From NCBI GenBank assembly GCA_950097015.1, contig CATNEN010000025.1, positions 5,756,001 to 5,820,000 of the forward strand: a DNA stretch of 64,000 nucleotides, in the 5' to 3' direction. Both the position numbers and the translations under genes were made by a program. The stretch is from Macrostomum hystrix (lineage: Eukaryota; Platyhelminthes; Macrostomidae). Under the pieces are notes generated by a model. It was given only the letters and a program-made list of their open reading frames with translations, was not told where the DNA came from and ran no database searches. Shown piece by piece: positions 32,311-44,474 of this stretch (its first letter is position 1; every line of letters begins with the position of its first letter).

Positions 32311-33165
32311 TCCTGTCTCCCACTGTGGTCTCAGCCTCGTCTCTCGGCCTTGAATCGCAGCTCCATGCACTGGCTTACTTTAGCTTCCAGTTTTATCACC
32401 CTAATTTGCATGTTGCAGTATCTAGGCCCGGTGAATATTAATAAGTGGACGCATAATTAAATAAATAATTTATTGCTGCAACTTCTTGAGTCAAGCATTG
32501 ATACAACTAAACAGGACTTTGATCTAAGCACGTTTCCTTTAGATTTGGGCACCCCCTCTTAGGTCTCATTGCACTATTTCTACATTGATTTTATAAGTTC
32601 TGTGGTTACAGTTCATGATAGCCGAACGTTGGATTAAATTCAACAAGAATAAGTCGCGTAAGTATTTTCTTTATCACTGTACGCTGCAGGGCTTGCAATG
32701 TGATTTGAAATCAGCCAATAGCCTGAATGAACTAAAGTTATTTTGCTGTCTTCTAGCGGGTGTCTGTAATTTCCTCCATTTTTTAAGCCATTTCTGCTGC
32801 GATGGAAATTTCCCATACGATCTTCTGATCTTGACTAAACGGGAAAGCAACAGGAATTTTCCTATTATCCTGAAGTACATTTCAGGCTTTGGGGTCAGTC
32901 ATTGAAGAGGGGGGTGTGGCTGTCGTGTTGCAGGACGGGGTCTTCGGTGCGCAAAGCGCAAGCATACTAGCAGTGTGAGTGACACACGAGCGGAGGTGGG
33001 GTGGTTGTGCAGGGCCGATTGCACTATCAAGGAATACCAGTCAGGTCTCTAAGCATAAACCTACACGCAATTGAGTTGTAACATTGTAAGCTCACTTTAC
33101 GCTCGTAGTTAATGTGCGTGGCTTTCAGTATGTACCGTTTAGTTTACCAAATCAGTTAGATCATG
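32311..33165. other. Intergenic, nothing recognised
   Basis: A 96-residue plus-strand open frame (32615..32905) has no domain, and its reverse strand is partly open too. It was not called a gene. Confidence 0.35.
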
Positions 33166-33169
33166 CGAG

Positions 33170-33395
33170 GGCTGCACACAGCTGTACAGTCCATGGACTG
33201 GGGGGACGCGGACGCACTCACATTCAATTACCCCAGCTAATGGTGGTATCTATTGAATATCTGGGTGAACTGAAGCAATGCAGAGAAAAATGTCGTGCTA
33301 AAGGACACAAATTTTTACAGTGGAGTCGGGGTTCGAACCCCCGACCTTCAAGTCACGAGTCTGACGCTCTAACCAACAGGCTACAACCCCTATAT
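33170..33395 (-). mobile_element. SINE family 1 (copy d)
   Basis: Head on the minus strand (gttggttagagcgtcagact and ggttcgaaccccgactcc), then the shared body up to ccatggactgtacagctg. Confidence 0.83.
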
Positions 33396-33479
33396 CTAGC
33401 TGGTGAAGTCTATTGCTTTTTATGACTCATTTTAAAATCGTGTTGCAATGTCTCGAGCGAAATTGACTATACTTCTAGA

Positions 33480-33532
33480 CCAAGGACTTCTATATCTGGC
33501 ACCTATGCTATACAGAATCTAGAAGTCCTTGG
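33480..33532. other. 53-nt hairpin with 13-bp perfect stem
   Basis: ccaaggacttcta (33480..33492) pairs exactly with tagaagtccttgg (33520..33532). Further pairing tctg/caga is seen inside after a small bulge. It lies alone in the intergenic region between the SINE and DLK. It could be a small foldback element or an RNA hairpin. Confidence 0.6.
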
Positions 33533-33539
33533 ACTGAAA

Positions 33540-34650
33540 ATCTGTGGAACGAACTTTGGCCATAGAACGCGCGAGACTCTAAGACTTAAGTCCCTAATGC
33601 TCGCATAAGACATGGCTATATATGAATAGCTCTTACGAATAGATAAAGTCAATTATAAGTGTAAGCTTTACTAGAATATAAATTATATTTTACCATTCAG
33701 CTGAACACTGACAGTCAGATCTGCCTCCACTGTACACTGAGAAGCGACTGCCGAGTATAAGTTTTCTGTAGACATTAGGCCTAAATTCAATCAACCAATT
33801 TCAGGCTAATTGAACTAAACTGAGTTGTTAGTAAAAGCTAGATATAAAAATAGCAATGATCTAATATACACGATGCAGAGTTGCAATTCTGGCTAGGCAG
33901 TATCAAACAGGTCCAACCACGGCTATAAATATTTGCGCGAACCAGTGTACAGCACCAGTGCACAGCCCGGTGTACACCCCCACACTAGCCACAGTGTCTT
34001 CTGCTTCTCTTTATCTGCAAATGTTATTTCTTCTGCAATCAAAATTTAATTCTAGCCCGATAAGATTAATATCAATGCTCATTAAATTAAGTTTAAGAAA
34101 TTACAATAGTCAACAGCCTGCAATCAATATTTGTATATATTTTGCACAGCCTTCAAAGTGTTTCCACAGACAACAGTGACGAGAAAAAAACACAAAAAAT
34201 AATCTAGATCATAAAAGTACACACGATTATTTCGTTAAGATCAACAAGTTATGTACATGGGAAAATTATTTCATTTCAACTGGAAACTTACAACCCAAAG
34301 TAGTTGAGTTTTGTTGGGATAATAAAATAATTCCAAGAAACGCAGAAAAACTGTCTGTTAATCTAAAAATATATTTTCTAGTTTACAGTATCAAAAACTT
34401 GTCTATTTTTCACAGCCGAAATCTACAATAGTTTAAGAACAAATAGCAGAAAAAATAATTTGCTACTCAAAAGGCAACGCCAATATTTTGGAAAATTCAG
34501 AAAGAACTTATAACAAACTGGCACAGACAGCTTCGGTAAAAAAAATTATTTTACACTTTTGACACGCTAATAATCCTACTTATAGTAGAGTGCTCGAAGC
34601 ATTGAAAATAAAAATAACCACATTTTTTACAGTACGCGCTAAAATGGTGC
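33540..34650. other. AT-rich stretch downstream of DLK
   Basis: Follows the DLK stop codon on the minus strand and probably includes its 3' untranslated region. No other gene or repeat was seen. Confidence 0.4.
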
Positions 34651-34651
34651 A

Positions 34652-37600
34652 CTACAAGTTACAGGAGTTAAGTCTTAGAGGACCCTGCACAGTTCTGATT
34701 GACTTCTGTTGCTGCTGCTGTTGCTGCTGCTGATTTTCAACGCAGAGATTGCGCAACTTGTCCACCTGCTCGTCCAGATCCGAATTCACCGATTCCAGAT
34801 TCGAGTCCGACTGCTGGAAAACCAAGAAATGGTTAGCGGAGTTAGGCAGATAAAATGCTGACAGCTCTACTGATAAGTAGCTAAATAAGCAAATTAGTGC
34901 CTTAATATTTTGAGGTTTTAACAACATTTTTATTACAAAATTTTAAAGCTGTTTTAAGGAAAGATTTTCTCAAGATGCATAGTGTGAGAAAGATTTGGGT
35001 AGAGAATGAGTTCTGTGCTCACCGTATTTGGCACTAGAGTGAGCCCACCCATTGTTTGTGAAGCTGAATGAGTCCACTCTATGGCTAATCGGAGAATAAA
35101 CTCCTTGCTCAAACAACCAAAGGAATGAGACCACTTATGCACACGAATGGTGTTGGTATTATGCTTAGAACTATTATATTCGCTAGGGCGAATAGCTAAG
35201 GACCAGTCTTAAAAAATTTACAGATAAGTTATACAAACCGACCCGAGTCCAAGTCCTGAAAAATCTCTACTCAGCTTAACTAACACACGTATCTTGAGCA
35301 ACTCTTATCTGAGCAGTCGCGCGAGAACACGTGACAGCTGGGGCAAGCTAGAAAAATGCGCCCACAGAAAGTGCACCTGCTTTTTTAACAATATATTTTT
35401 CAATAGCTGGCATTGAGTCGGGTTTAGAAAAACTGTCTAAAAATAGGCATAGGCTCATTTATGCATTACTCAAAGCTAGAGCTATTTAGATTCAATTTCA
35501 TGGTCACATGTGCGCGAGTAAGCCCCCCACACTCTGACGCACTAGAAATAGAAATTTGCCGATATGTATAGAAAAATTAGAATGAAGAAACAAACGATGC
35601 GATGTGAATAACTAGATACCTAAAATATTTGGCCGATATTTATCAAAAAAGACAATACGAACCTCCCCAGCGGCCAGTCCGCCAAGGCGCGCCTCGCACT
35701 CGCTGAGCTGGTCGCTGCCCAGGCGCTCCTGCAGCTCCTGGCTCAGCAGGTCCGTGCTCAGGCGAAGCCTCGAATCCGCCGGCGTTGCCATGGAATTTGA
35801 CGCCGATGCCGACGAGGAAGATGCCGAAGAGGAAGCGTTGGAGCCGCCGCTGCGGCGTCCGGGATGCGGCCGGAGCTGCGGCTCACCCTCGCTACTGACT
35901 GGAAGGCGTGGCGGAGACGCTCGCGGCGCCTTCAGGGTCTGCGGAGCGAGGGGCGCCGTCCGACGTCGACACGCCCGACGGAACGGCTCGCCACGATCGC
36001 CGATGCCGCCATCCGGCGTTGGCGACAACGCGTCGACCGATGGCGCCACGGCCAGCGCTGGAGTCGCCAATTTCTTAGCCGCCGCGGACGTCGCCGCTGC
36101 CACCGAAACCGCCAGACAGTCGAGACTGACGGCGGCTCGAATCGGACGATCGAGCACAACACCGCTACCGCGACATTCGGCCGCTTTGAGCTTAGTCGGC
36201 TGGGCGGCTGCGGTCGCGTCGTCGACAACCTCGCCAATAGCGGAGGCATTATCGTCGACAACGCCGCGCAGTGCCCGCCGGCACCGTCGGCAGCACTTGT
36301 CGCGTACGGCGCTGCGAAGCTTCTCGGCGCGTCGGGCGTCGGCCCGATCGCGCAGCTGCAGCCGGAGGCGCATATTGGTGAGGCCCATCTGCAGTTCGTC
36401 GACTCTGCGCAGCCGCTTCTCGTAGTGCAGCCGAATGTCTGCGGCGTGGTGCAGCTCCTCTCGGCGTCGACGCAGCAGGTCCGCTTCCAGTTTTGCCTGG
36501 AGTTTTCGATGGCCGGCGGTCGGTTTTTTGAGACTTGAAGAATGACAGGATAATTGATTTTAAATAAAATAATGACTCGAAATCAGTCCTCACCTTAAAG
36601 TCCTCCCGGCGGACCCGCGAAGACATCGCCCGGCTGATCTCGTCTGACCAGACCTTGCGCAGCACCCGCAGGTCGCCGTCTGTCAGCACCAGAAGGTCTG
36701 GCAGGCCGGAGGTGGCCAAAGCGGCCACAATGCCGCGAAAGGTTGGCCTCTTGCCGGTTTCCACAGACCAGCAGGCCTGCATGAGGGTGCCCAGAAGGCC
36801 CGGTGTGTGGCTGGGCACGGGCAGTGACAAGCAGCCCTGCCCGACGCCAAGCATCACAGCCCAAGGATCCACTGACTTGTAGGGCACCTCCATGAATAGC
36901 AGCTCCCACAGGATCACACCGTAGCTGTACACATCGGCTGGGTAGCTCCAGGGCTCCTGACGGCACTGCTCCGGTGACATCCAGCGCATTGTGCCGTACA
37001 GCTGCTGCTGCTGCTGTCTATGGCTAGAACCGGAAGTCTCCTCTCCGTCTGGCCTAGTGGGCGGCACCAAACCAAAATCTGAGATTTTCAATTGATCCAA
37101 TTCGCACAGCAGAATGTTGGGACTCTTCAAATCGCCATGCGGGATCCGGCACTCGTGCAGGTAAGCCATGCCGCTAGCCAACTGGCGAGACCAGTCTGCA
37201 ACCCGAGCCGCTGGGAGACAGTCGGTGCCAGCCTGCGGTGTTCAGGAACAGTGCGGGCGATAGTGACATTGTGCTAAAGGACCAGTGTGGATAATGGTGA
37301 CATTGAGCTGAAGGACCAGTGTGGGTAATGGTGACATTGTGCTGAAGGACCAGTGTGGGTGACATCATGTGAGCCCATCATACCCATACCGTATAATAGT
37401 CGAACAAGTTGCCATGCGGGCAGAACTCCATGAGCAAGCCGGGACTGCCCACGCCACTGTCAAGGCAGGCCAGGAATTTGACCACATGCGGATGGCTCAG
37501 TCGGCCTAAGTCGCTGAGCTCACGCAGCGGAACCTGCAGCGCCTGTTGCGGATCGTTGAATCGTTTCAGCGCCACCTGACGGCCGCGATGGAGGACCAGA

Positions 37601-38322
37601 GTAACGGCGCCCTGACTGCCGGAGGCCAGGAATCCCAGCTCCGTCACCTCAGATTCGTCGGCGCACCAGTCCAGCTGCTGCTGCTGCTGTTGCTTAGCAA
37701 CAGGGGCTGCTCCTAATTTTTCCAAACCGGTTCAATCAGGCTAATTATTTGTATTTGTCAGAGCCATGTGAAATAAAAGAAAAATGCAGAACAATGACTC
37801 ACCAGTGCGACCAACCGCATTCCATACTGGCCGGAAGCAGCCAACAATGCCCTGCCAGAAGTTTCCGCCGCCGCCGCCTCTTTGCGGCTGACAGAGCTGC
37901 TCCATCGGAGCCGAACCTTTGCCGGAATTTCCGGATACAGAATAGACCGACGAAACAGCATTAGTTGGCGCCGAAGCTGAATGTAGCTGGTGCATCTGCT
38001 GCAGCTGCTGCAGCATCGGCAGTGACTGTGAGTGCAAATGACCTGCTGATGCCGCGGGAGATGCCGGCCAATAGTGCTGCTGCTGCTGCAGCTGCTGCGG
38101 TGAATAAGCTGCAAGGCCTGCGGCCTGCGAGACGGACGAGTCCCAGCTGTCACGTGACGAAGAGGACGACGAGAGGGCCCAGATGCCGCCTCCGCTGCTG
38201 CTGCTGATGCTGGCGCTGCCACCAGCCGCAAGTAGTTGCAGCTGGGAGTCTGGAAATGCAGCAGCTATACCAGGCTCCTGCTCTGTTGATGGCTCTGCAT
38301 CAAATTGTGCCAATTGAAACAT

Positions 38323-38362
<40 letters not shown>

Positions 38363-38439
38363 AGCTTTAGGTCTAGTTGGAGACTGGGCGAGCTGCACAG
38401 CATCTGCTGCTGGCTGGTTGCCAAGCTGTTGCCAGGCAT
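34652..38439 (-). CDS. MAP3K12/13: Dual leucine zipper kinase, MAP3K12/13 family (DLK/LZK, wallenda, dlk-1)
   Basis: Exons 37803..38439 (ATG), 37390..37712, 36594..37232, 35663..36496 and 34652..34813 join in consistent phase and give 864 aa, close to vertebrate DLK. A Gln-rich N-terminus ends in GIVGCFRPVWNAVG, a family signature. The kinase domain has SGSQGAV, the ALKRF lysine, HGDLKSPN, DFG and WMSPEQC. The leucine-zipper region has LLRRRREELHHA and IRLHYEKRLRRVDELQ. A Ser/Ala-rich tail ends in the conserved acidic QSDSNLESVNSDLDE followed by poly-Gln. HRD is HGD, so this is a non-RD kinase. Expected role: MAP3K upstream of JNK/p38 in axon injury and growth signalling. The boundary of the fourth exon (GCA at 36496) is the least certain. 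The intron at 37233..37389 holds a short 34-bp repeat. Confidence 0.93.
37255..37372. repeat. About 34-bp minisatellite, 3-4 copies, in DLK intron
   Basis: aaggaccagtgtgggtaatg followed by gtgacattgtgctg repeats; it makes up most of the 157-bp intron between two kinase exons. Confidence 0.88.
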
Positions 38440-40920
38440 GCTGTGTTAACTGAAAGTTGTGCGAATAATTCACGAGAACAATTAGCCTTAAATTGCTCTC
38501 ATTTCTTAACACAGCAAAGCTTTGCTAATTCTATCCATTTATCAGTGAACAGAAAGCCATTGAAACAATATTGCATAAAGGTTTTAATTTATTTACTGGC
38601 TGCAATTTTGAGTAGGCCTAAGAATCTAAACTTAATGCAAGGCCATTAAATATTTGAGGCTTAAATAAATTCTATTTTGATTTGATTGTTTTCATTTCAG
38701 CAATACAAAAAATATTAACAACTGCTAGCAACTAGTAGCAAATTAATGTACTAAAAACTTATTGTCCAATATTTAAGAAGCCTTGTCCATGTCATATCTA
38801 TTTTGATAGTGTTGGCCTATCCCAATAGCACAAGTTATTAAAAGTCAGAAGAATCAGAATGTCATATCTTGTCATTTCTATTTAAAATAAAACTGTTTTT
38901 AGCTTTGATTTTAAAATTCCTGAAATGTGCGTGTAAATAATCTGGCCTTTGAAATTCCTGAATAGTTGTATCAGATAGAGATAAGAAATCGAATTACTAG
39001 ACGATGGTGATTGTTAATTTACTAACTTAAGTTGGGGTGGCTAAATTAGATTATATATGTGGTTTGGCTAGAGCTAGGTTATAATCGGCCAAGCAAAATT
39101 CTGAAAGAAATTAAACAATTTGGTTTCCTTAATATTTATTATTTTAGCTTGTTCCTCAATTTTGCATATAAATAATACTAGGGAATGAGAGAAAATTCGT
39201 AAAAGCTAGACATAAAATAAATATGTAGCTAATCATGTTATGTAATATTAAAAATTAAAACAGGACAAACGTTTAGATTATCAACAGTTTCAAATAGCAA
39301 AAAACATATTTAGAGTATATGGTTATGATACTGACTGATAAGTTAAAAAACTAACGAGAAGGAGAAGTCATATAATAAATAGCAATTGTATTATTATTAG
39401 CCTAACAATTTGCTATAACCAATCTGCTCCAAGTAAAAAGCTTCATTTAAATTGAACATAAGCCATAGAATCAAAGTATTTAGACAGAAATTCGGTGGAG
39501 AATCAAACGGGTACACGCCAGGTACAGAAGCTTATAATTGTAAATACAACAATAAGTACATATAGATACGTATACGAAAACTATAAATCTGATACTGTGA
39601 GTCTGTGACAGGAATGCAGTTGTTTCCAAAAATAGTAACCCGAAACAATGAACGCTTGCATATTTCCCCCCTTCTCCTCAAATTAATTTATTTAAATTTT
39701 TTATTGTAAAATATGGCTACACATTCTTATTTTTACTTTCTAAAAAAGGACCTATTCAGATTTTTTTGTTAGCAATTCTGTGCGCATACTCTTCTGTTAA
39801 ATCCGCCGAATTGCTGTCTTCTAACCAATAACCACTAGAAGACGATGGGACACTTCGTTTCTTGGAAGTGTCTGTGACTGTATTAGTTGAAGGGACATGT
39901 TTTGCAGGATATATTAAAAGCACATCATTGGATCTGCTTACAAAAAAATTTATAAACATTATTAATGTGAAATATTTGCAGAGCTCCTATCTCGCTAGTA
40001 TAGTGCATTTTTCCATTGAAAATCTGCCTTTAATAAATTCAATATGGAATTAGACATGTGCGGGCTAAATCTTTTTCGGCGCCTGACATTGATTATTTTC
40101 GCAAGTTTTATCGAAATTTTCACTGAACAGAAAGTAGAATAACTAATGTGCCTAAAAGGCTGAGTGGCCCATCTAGTGAATATAGTATCTGTGGTATAAT
40201 ATCAATGATCTAATTATAGTATCTATAATATTGTATAGTTAAAGGAAGTCAGACATAAAAATGCGTCAGCTAAATTTAAGGACTTCTTAGGTAGAAAGTT
40301 TCAGTGATATATTTCTAGGAAGAATCTAAAGCGATTTAGCAATTTAGCATGCCGATTAAAATAAATATAAAGGCAAAATTCTTCCCAGAATTGTCAAACA
40401 CTAGCTTGCAGACCAAAATGTTCTAAAGGCACTCACGAAGCATAACCTGTATTGGTACCTTTAAAGTCAAGTCCACCACTAGTAAAAAAGTAAATGTCAT
40501 CGCTTATAAGTATTACATAATTTAGGCACTTAGTATTAACTAGCTGCTATACGTGTTTTGCTAAATAAATCTAAATAAATAAAGCACAATAAATCGCTTT
40601 TATTGCGACAATCATAAATTAGTGAGAAATTACGACTAAATAAACACATCTCTCCTGCTTTTGCATCCCGAATGTTTTCAGTTTTCAGTGTTTATTACTA
40701 TTTTTAATTCATGCTTGAGAATTAAAAAATTCTTGGAAATTAATTATGAATATCGATAGCTTTAAGATTTGTGAGATATCTTTAATTATTTATCGAATTG
40801 CAATCAAAAGTATAAAACTCTAACCGAATCACCAAATCTAATTAGAACTTCTAGTTGAAAAGTCTAACAACGTTCCGAAGCTACGCGAAATGTATAATGC
40901 AAATAATAATTAATAATAAT
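38440..40920. other. AT-rich region upstream of DLK
   Basis: Probably holds DLK promoter and 5' untranslated sequence and the region downstream of the TMEM243-like gene. Only one possible exon (39756..39933) was seen. Confidence 0.4.
39756..39933 (-). CDS. Possible terminal coding exon, unknown gene
   Basis: After a good acceptor (tttttttgtaagcag), an open frame reads through PAKHVPSTNTVTDTSKKRSV and SSSSGYWLEDSNSADLTEEY to a stop. The polar composition looks protein-like against the AT-rich surroundings. No partner exon or family was recognised. Confidence 0.25.
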
Positions 40921-40924
40921 TGAT

Positions 40925-41215
40925 TACACCTGCCCCAATTGGGTCAGATGTGCAGCCGACAGCACAGCCGCAGCTAATGCGCGGCGCATCTGAAGGCTGC
41001 ATACAGCTGTTCAGTCCATGGACTGGGGGGGACGCCACACCCACCTTCAATTATCCCAGCTGATGCTGGTACCCATTTAACAGCTGGGTGAACTGAAGCA
41101 ATGCAGAGTTAAGTGTCTTGCTAAAGGACACAAATTGTTCAGGGGAGTCGGGAATCGAACCCCCGACCTTCAAGTCGTGAGTCCGACGCCCTAACCACTA
41201 GGCTACAACCTCTCA
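40925..41215 (-). mobile_element. tRNA-derived SINE, family 1 (copy e, most complete)
   Basis: Starts cacctgccccaattgggtca on the plus strand and ends at the tRNA-like head, which on the minus strand is gaggttgtagcctagtggtt with B box ggttcgattcccgac. About 290 bp; it serves as the reference copy for the family. Confidence 0.87.
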
Positions 41216-41344
41216 TAATGCAAAGTAAATTATAATGAAACACATAATTCTAAATAAATTCGCCTATAATCGGTACAGTATAAGCGTAGATAGGATTGGA
41301 ATGTTCCCAATTCAGTCAAGTTCCAAACGGGCGGCTGAAGAGGA

Positions 41345-41794
41345 TCATGACTGCACTGAGGATGTCAGGGTGATAGGAGACACAGTATAGGCAGTGCTAT
41401 TAGGCAGGGCGGTGTGCACAGTGACGGGTGGCACAGTGCCGGGTATTAGCTGGCCCTGGCTCAGCTTGTAGTTGAACACCCAGATGATGGTTGTCAGGCA
41501 CTGGAATGCCAGCACGCTAAGAGCAGCGAAAACAACGTAGATTCTGTCCTCGGACAAGTCGCCAGTCTTATACCACCACCAGAGCTGGCAGACTAAGGCG
41601 CCGCTGAGCAAGAGATTTATGGTGAGCAGGAAGAAGCTTGGAGACACCACGCCGCCCTGGATGAGGGTGATGAGAACGCTGGCCAGGCCGAACAGCAGGG
41701 CCAAGCCCGAGCTGACTCGGTAAACCAGGGTGACGGTGGGTGACACGTGGTGATAGACGGCTCCGCTGCCGTCTTGGCTGCCGGCTGAGGACAT
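41345..41794 (-). CDS. Small four-helix membrane protein, TMEM243-like
   Basis: Single-exon frame of 149 aa from ATG 41794. Four hydrophobic segments: about residues 24-46 (VYRVSSGLALLFGLASVLIT), 50-72 (SPSFFLLTINLLLSGALVCQ), 83-103 (IYVVFAALSVLAF) and part of 95-110 ending TTIIWVFNY. The loop WWWYKTGDLSED resembles the WYRQGDLE stretch of vertebrate TMEM243, and length and helix spacing also fit. A Ser/Thr/Pro-rich tail follows. Function in TMEM243 is not well known. A splice-acceptor-like tttctag just before the ATG suggests a non-coding first exon upstream. Confidence 0.7.
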   Translation of the reverse strand: MSSAGSQDGSGAVYHHVSPTVTLVYRVSSGLALLFGLASVLITLIQGGVVSPSFFLLTINLLLSGALVCQLWWWYKTGDLSEDRIYVVFAALSVLAFQCLTTIIWVFNYKLSQGQLIPGTVPPVTVHTALPNSTAYTVSPITLTSSVQS

Positions 41795-41839
41795 TGCCGC
41801 AGATTGTACTGTCTAGAAACACGTGAATTTGTACCTTCA

Positions 41840-42490
41840 TCAGATCACAGCAGATGGGGAACTGAGGGATTGGAGATAAGGCAGATCACAGCAGCTATAG
41901 ATGGGGAACTGAGGGATTGGAGATAAGGCAGATCACAGCAGATGGGGAACTGAGGGATTGGAGATGAGGCAGATCACAGCAGATGGGGAACTGAGGGATT
42001 GGAGATGAGGCAGATCACAGCAGATGGGGAACTGAGGGATTGGAGATAAGGCAGATCACAGCAGATGGGGAACTGAGGGATTGGAGATAAGGCAGATCAC
42101 AGCAGATCGGGAACTGAGGGATTGGAGATAAGGCAGATCACAGCAGATGGGGAACTGAGGGATTGGAGATAAGGCAGATCACAGCAGATGGGGAACTGAG
42201 GGATTGGAGATAAGGCAGATCACAGCAGATGGGGAACTGAGGGATTGGAGATAAGGCAGATCACAGCAGATGGGGAACTGAAGGATTGGAGATAAGGCAG
42301 ATCACAGCAGATGGGGAACTGAGGGATTGGAGATAAGGCAGATCACAGCAGATGGGGAACTGAAGGATTGGAGATAAGGCAGATCACAGCAGATGGGGAA
42401 CTGAGGGATTGGAGATAAGGCAGATCACAGCAGATGGGGAACTGAGGGATTGGAGATGAGGCAGACCACAGCAGATGGTGAACTCAGGAA
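41840..42490. repeat. 41-bp minisatellite, about 15 copies
   Basis: ggagataaggcagatcacag followed by cagatggggaactgagggatt, very uniform. It begins about 50 bp upstream of the TMEM243-like start codon. Confidence 0.96.
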
Positions 42491-43029
42491 CGCAGGGACT
42501 GAAATACCCCAAGTAATCTTTCTACAGGTAATGTTTGGGGATATGTTTGTACTGGGGAGTTCTCAATCTGTTAATTTGGGATAAGCAGGTAAGTGGATTT
42601 GAAGATCGCAGCTTATCTGAAGGCAATTTAATGTAGCGAAAATTCAATATAGCAATGCCACACACTTACCGTAAAATGTATTCAAGGTAAATATTCTTAG
42701 GCTTAAACACAGCCGCAGGTGCTAATATAGGTAATATATTGCTTCAGTCGATGGCACTCTCCAGGCTGGCCAGATTATTTACACGCACAGTACAGGGCCT
42801 CCGCACTGAGTGGAGCTCATACTGATTGATCATAAGCAGGGCTATTAGGCGAAATCTGATACAGCACAGCACGCTTATCACTCTCAGGTGTATGGCTAAA
42901 ATGTTCGGGGTACGTGAAGCACTGCGCCTTTCTTTATCTAACTTGTTGCAGCCTACAGCTCTGTGGATTGCGCATTGGTGGCCTGTCAAGCTGCCAGAGA
43001 TTCATAGCTACGGGTGTGCGATAAAATAT
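42491..43029. other. Intergenic, nothing recognised
   Basis: A minus-strand frame (42744..42989) has no domain or splice support. Confidence 0.35.
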
Positions 43030-43862
43030 AGGTAAGAAAGACAGGTGTGGTAGGAAGAGAGGGGTGAGAAAGACAAGTGTGGTAGGAAGAAAGAGGTAAG
43101 AAAGACAGGTGAGGTAGGAAGAGAGGGGTAAGAAAGACAAGTGTGGGGGTAAGAAAGACAAGTGAGGTAGGCAGAGAGGGGTAAGAAAGACAAGTGTGGT
43201 AGGAAGAGAGGGGTAAGAAAGACAGGTGTGGTAGGAAGAGAGAGGTGAGAAAGACAGGTGTGGTAGGAAGAGAGGGGTAAGAAAGACAGGTGTGGTAGGA
43301 AGAGAGGGGTGAGAAAGACAGGTGTGGTAGGAAGAGAGGGGTAAGAAAGGCAGGTGTGGTAGGAAGAGAGGGGTGAGAAAGACAAGTTTGGTAGGAAGAG
43401 AGGGGTAAGAAAGACAGGTGTGGTAGGAAGAGAGGGGTAAGAAAGGCAGGTGTGGTAGGAAGAGGGGTAAGAAAGACAGGTGTGGTAGGAAGAGAGGGGT
43501 GAGAAAGACAGGTGTGGTAGGAAGAGAGGGGTAAGAAAGACAGGTGTGGTAGGAAGAGAGGGGTAAGAAAGACAAGTGTGGTAGGAAGAGAGGGGTGAGA
43601 AAGACAGGTGTGGTAGGAAGAGAGGGGTAAGAAAGGCAGGTGTGGTAGGAAGAGAGGGGTAAGAAAGACAGGTGTGGTAGGAAGAGAGGGGTAAGAAAGA
43701 CAAGTGTGGTAGGAAGAGAGGGGTGAGAAAGACAGGTGTGGTAGGAAGAGAGGGGTAAGAAAGACAAGTGTGGTAGGAAGAGAGGGGTGAGAAAGACAGG
43801 TGTGGTAGGAAGAGAGGGGTAAGAAAGACAAGTGAGGTAGGAAGAGAGGGGTAAGAAAGACA
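43030..43862. repeat. 32-bp minisatellite, about 26 copies
   Basis: aagaaagacaggtgtggtag followed by gaagagaggggt with a/g variants; purine-rich on the plus strand. All three reverse frames stay open, a consequence of composition. Confidence 0.96.
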
Positions 43863-44474
43863 TGCGCCAAGGTGGGAACTATCTTGACGGTATTTAAAAC
43901 TCAAAATGGATTATACCAGAACCAATGGCAGTTTCTGGCCAAAGTGTGTGGTAAATAACGAGCAAGCAAGAAATCAAATAATGCTCAGCAAAATTGACAG
44001 TTTTTATGTCGAAGAAAATGAGTAAAGGCTGGTGCCAAACAACTTTATAAATAAAGAATTGAATATGATTTCCATTAGGCAAGCACATTTATGCAATAAG
44101 GCTTTATGTAAGCTAGGCGTGTAAGGAAACAGATGATACACTCATACACAGTTTTATCTGGCAGGTCTACAGCAGTTGCTACTATTAATAGTAAGTCCAG
44201 AGCTGCAAATTTGGTTGCATATTGACAAAACATGTTTATTTACAATATACGGATTTACAAGCATGTCGTTAAACAGTGCAAGTGTTGCATCTATATTACT
44301 AGCTTATTAAATTGGAATAAAAAGCAGCAGTTTACCTTGGTATAATATAAAAAACCCAGACACCTGAACATAATGCTCAAATTATTTAGTGAAGATCTGA
44401 GAAACATACTGAGGTACTGCACACTTACTGACTTTGGCATGGGATAAAAAGGGATAATTATAGAAGGGATACTA
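43863..44474. other. Intergenic, nothing recognised
   Basis: AT-rich unique sequence between two arrays. Confidence 0.4.

Noticed and set aside
32615-32905. 96-residue plus-strand frame
   Set aside because: No domain, no splice signals and the reverse strand is also partly open; not enough to call a gene.
35754-36538. Plus-strand frames of over 220 residues opposite the DLK zipper exon
   Set aside because: Shadow of GC-rich coding sequence; the minus strand has the conserved zipper and kinase tail.
42744-42989. Minus-strand frame of 81 residues upstream of the TMEM243-like gene
   Set aside because: No similarity or splice evidence; could be non-coding 5' sequence.
42934-43904. Three overlapping reverse frames of about 300 residues rich in FLPHLSFLPL
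   Set aside because: Product of the 32-bp purine-rich array; all three frames are open at once, so coding is not the cause.
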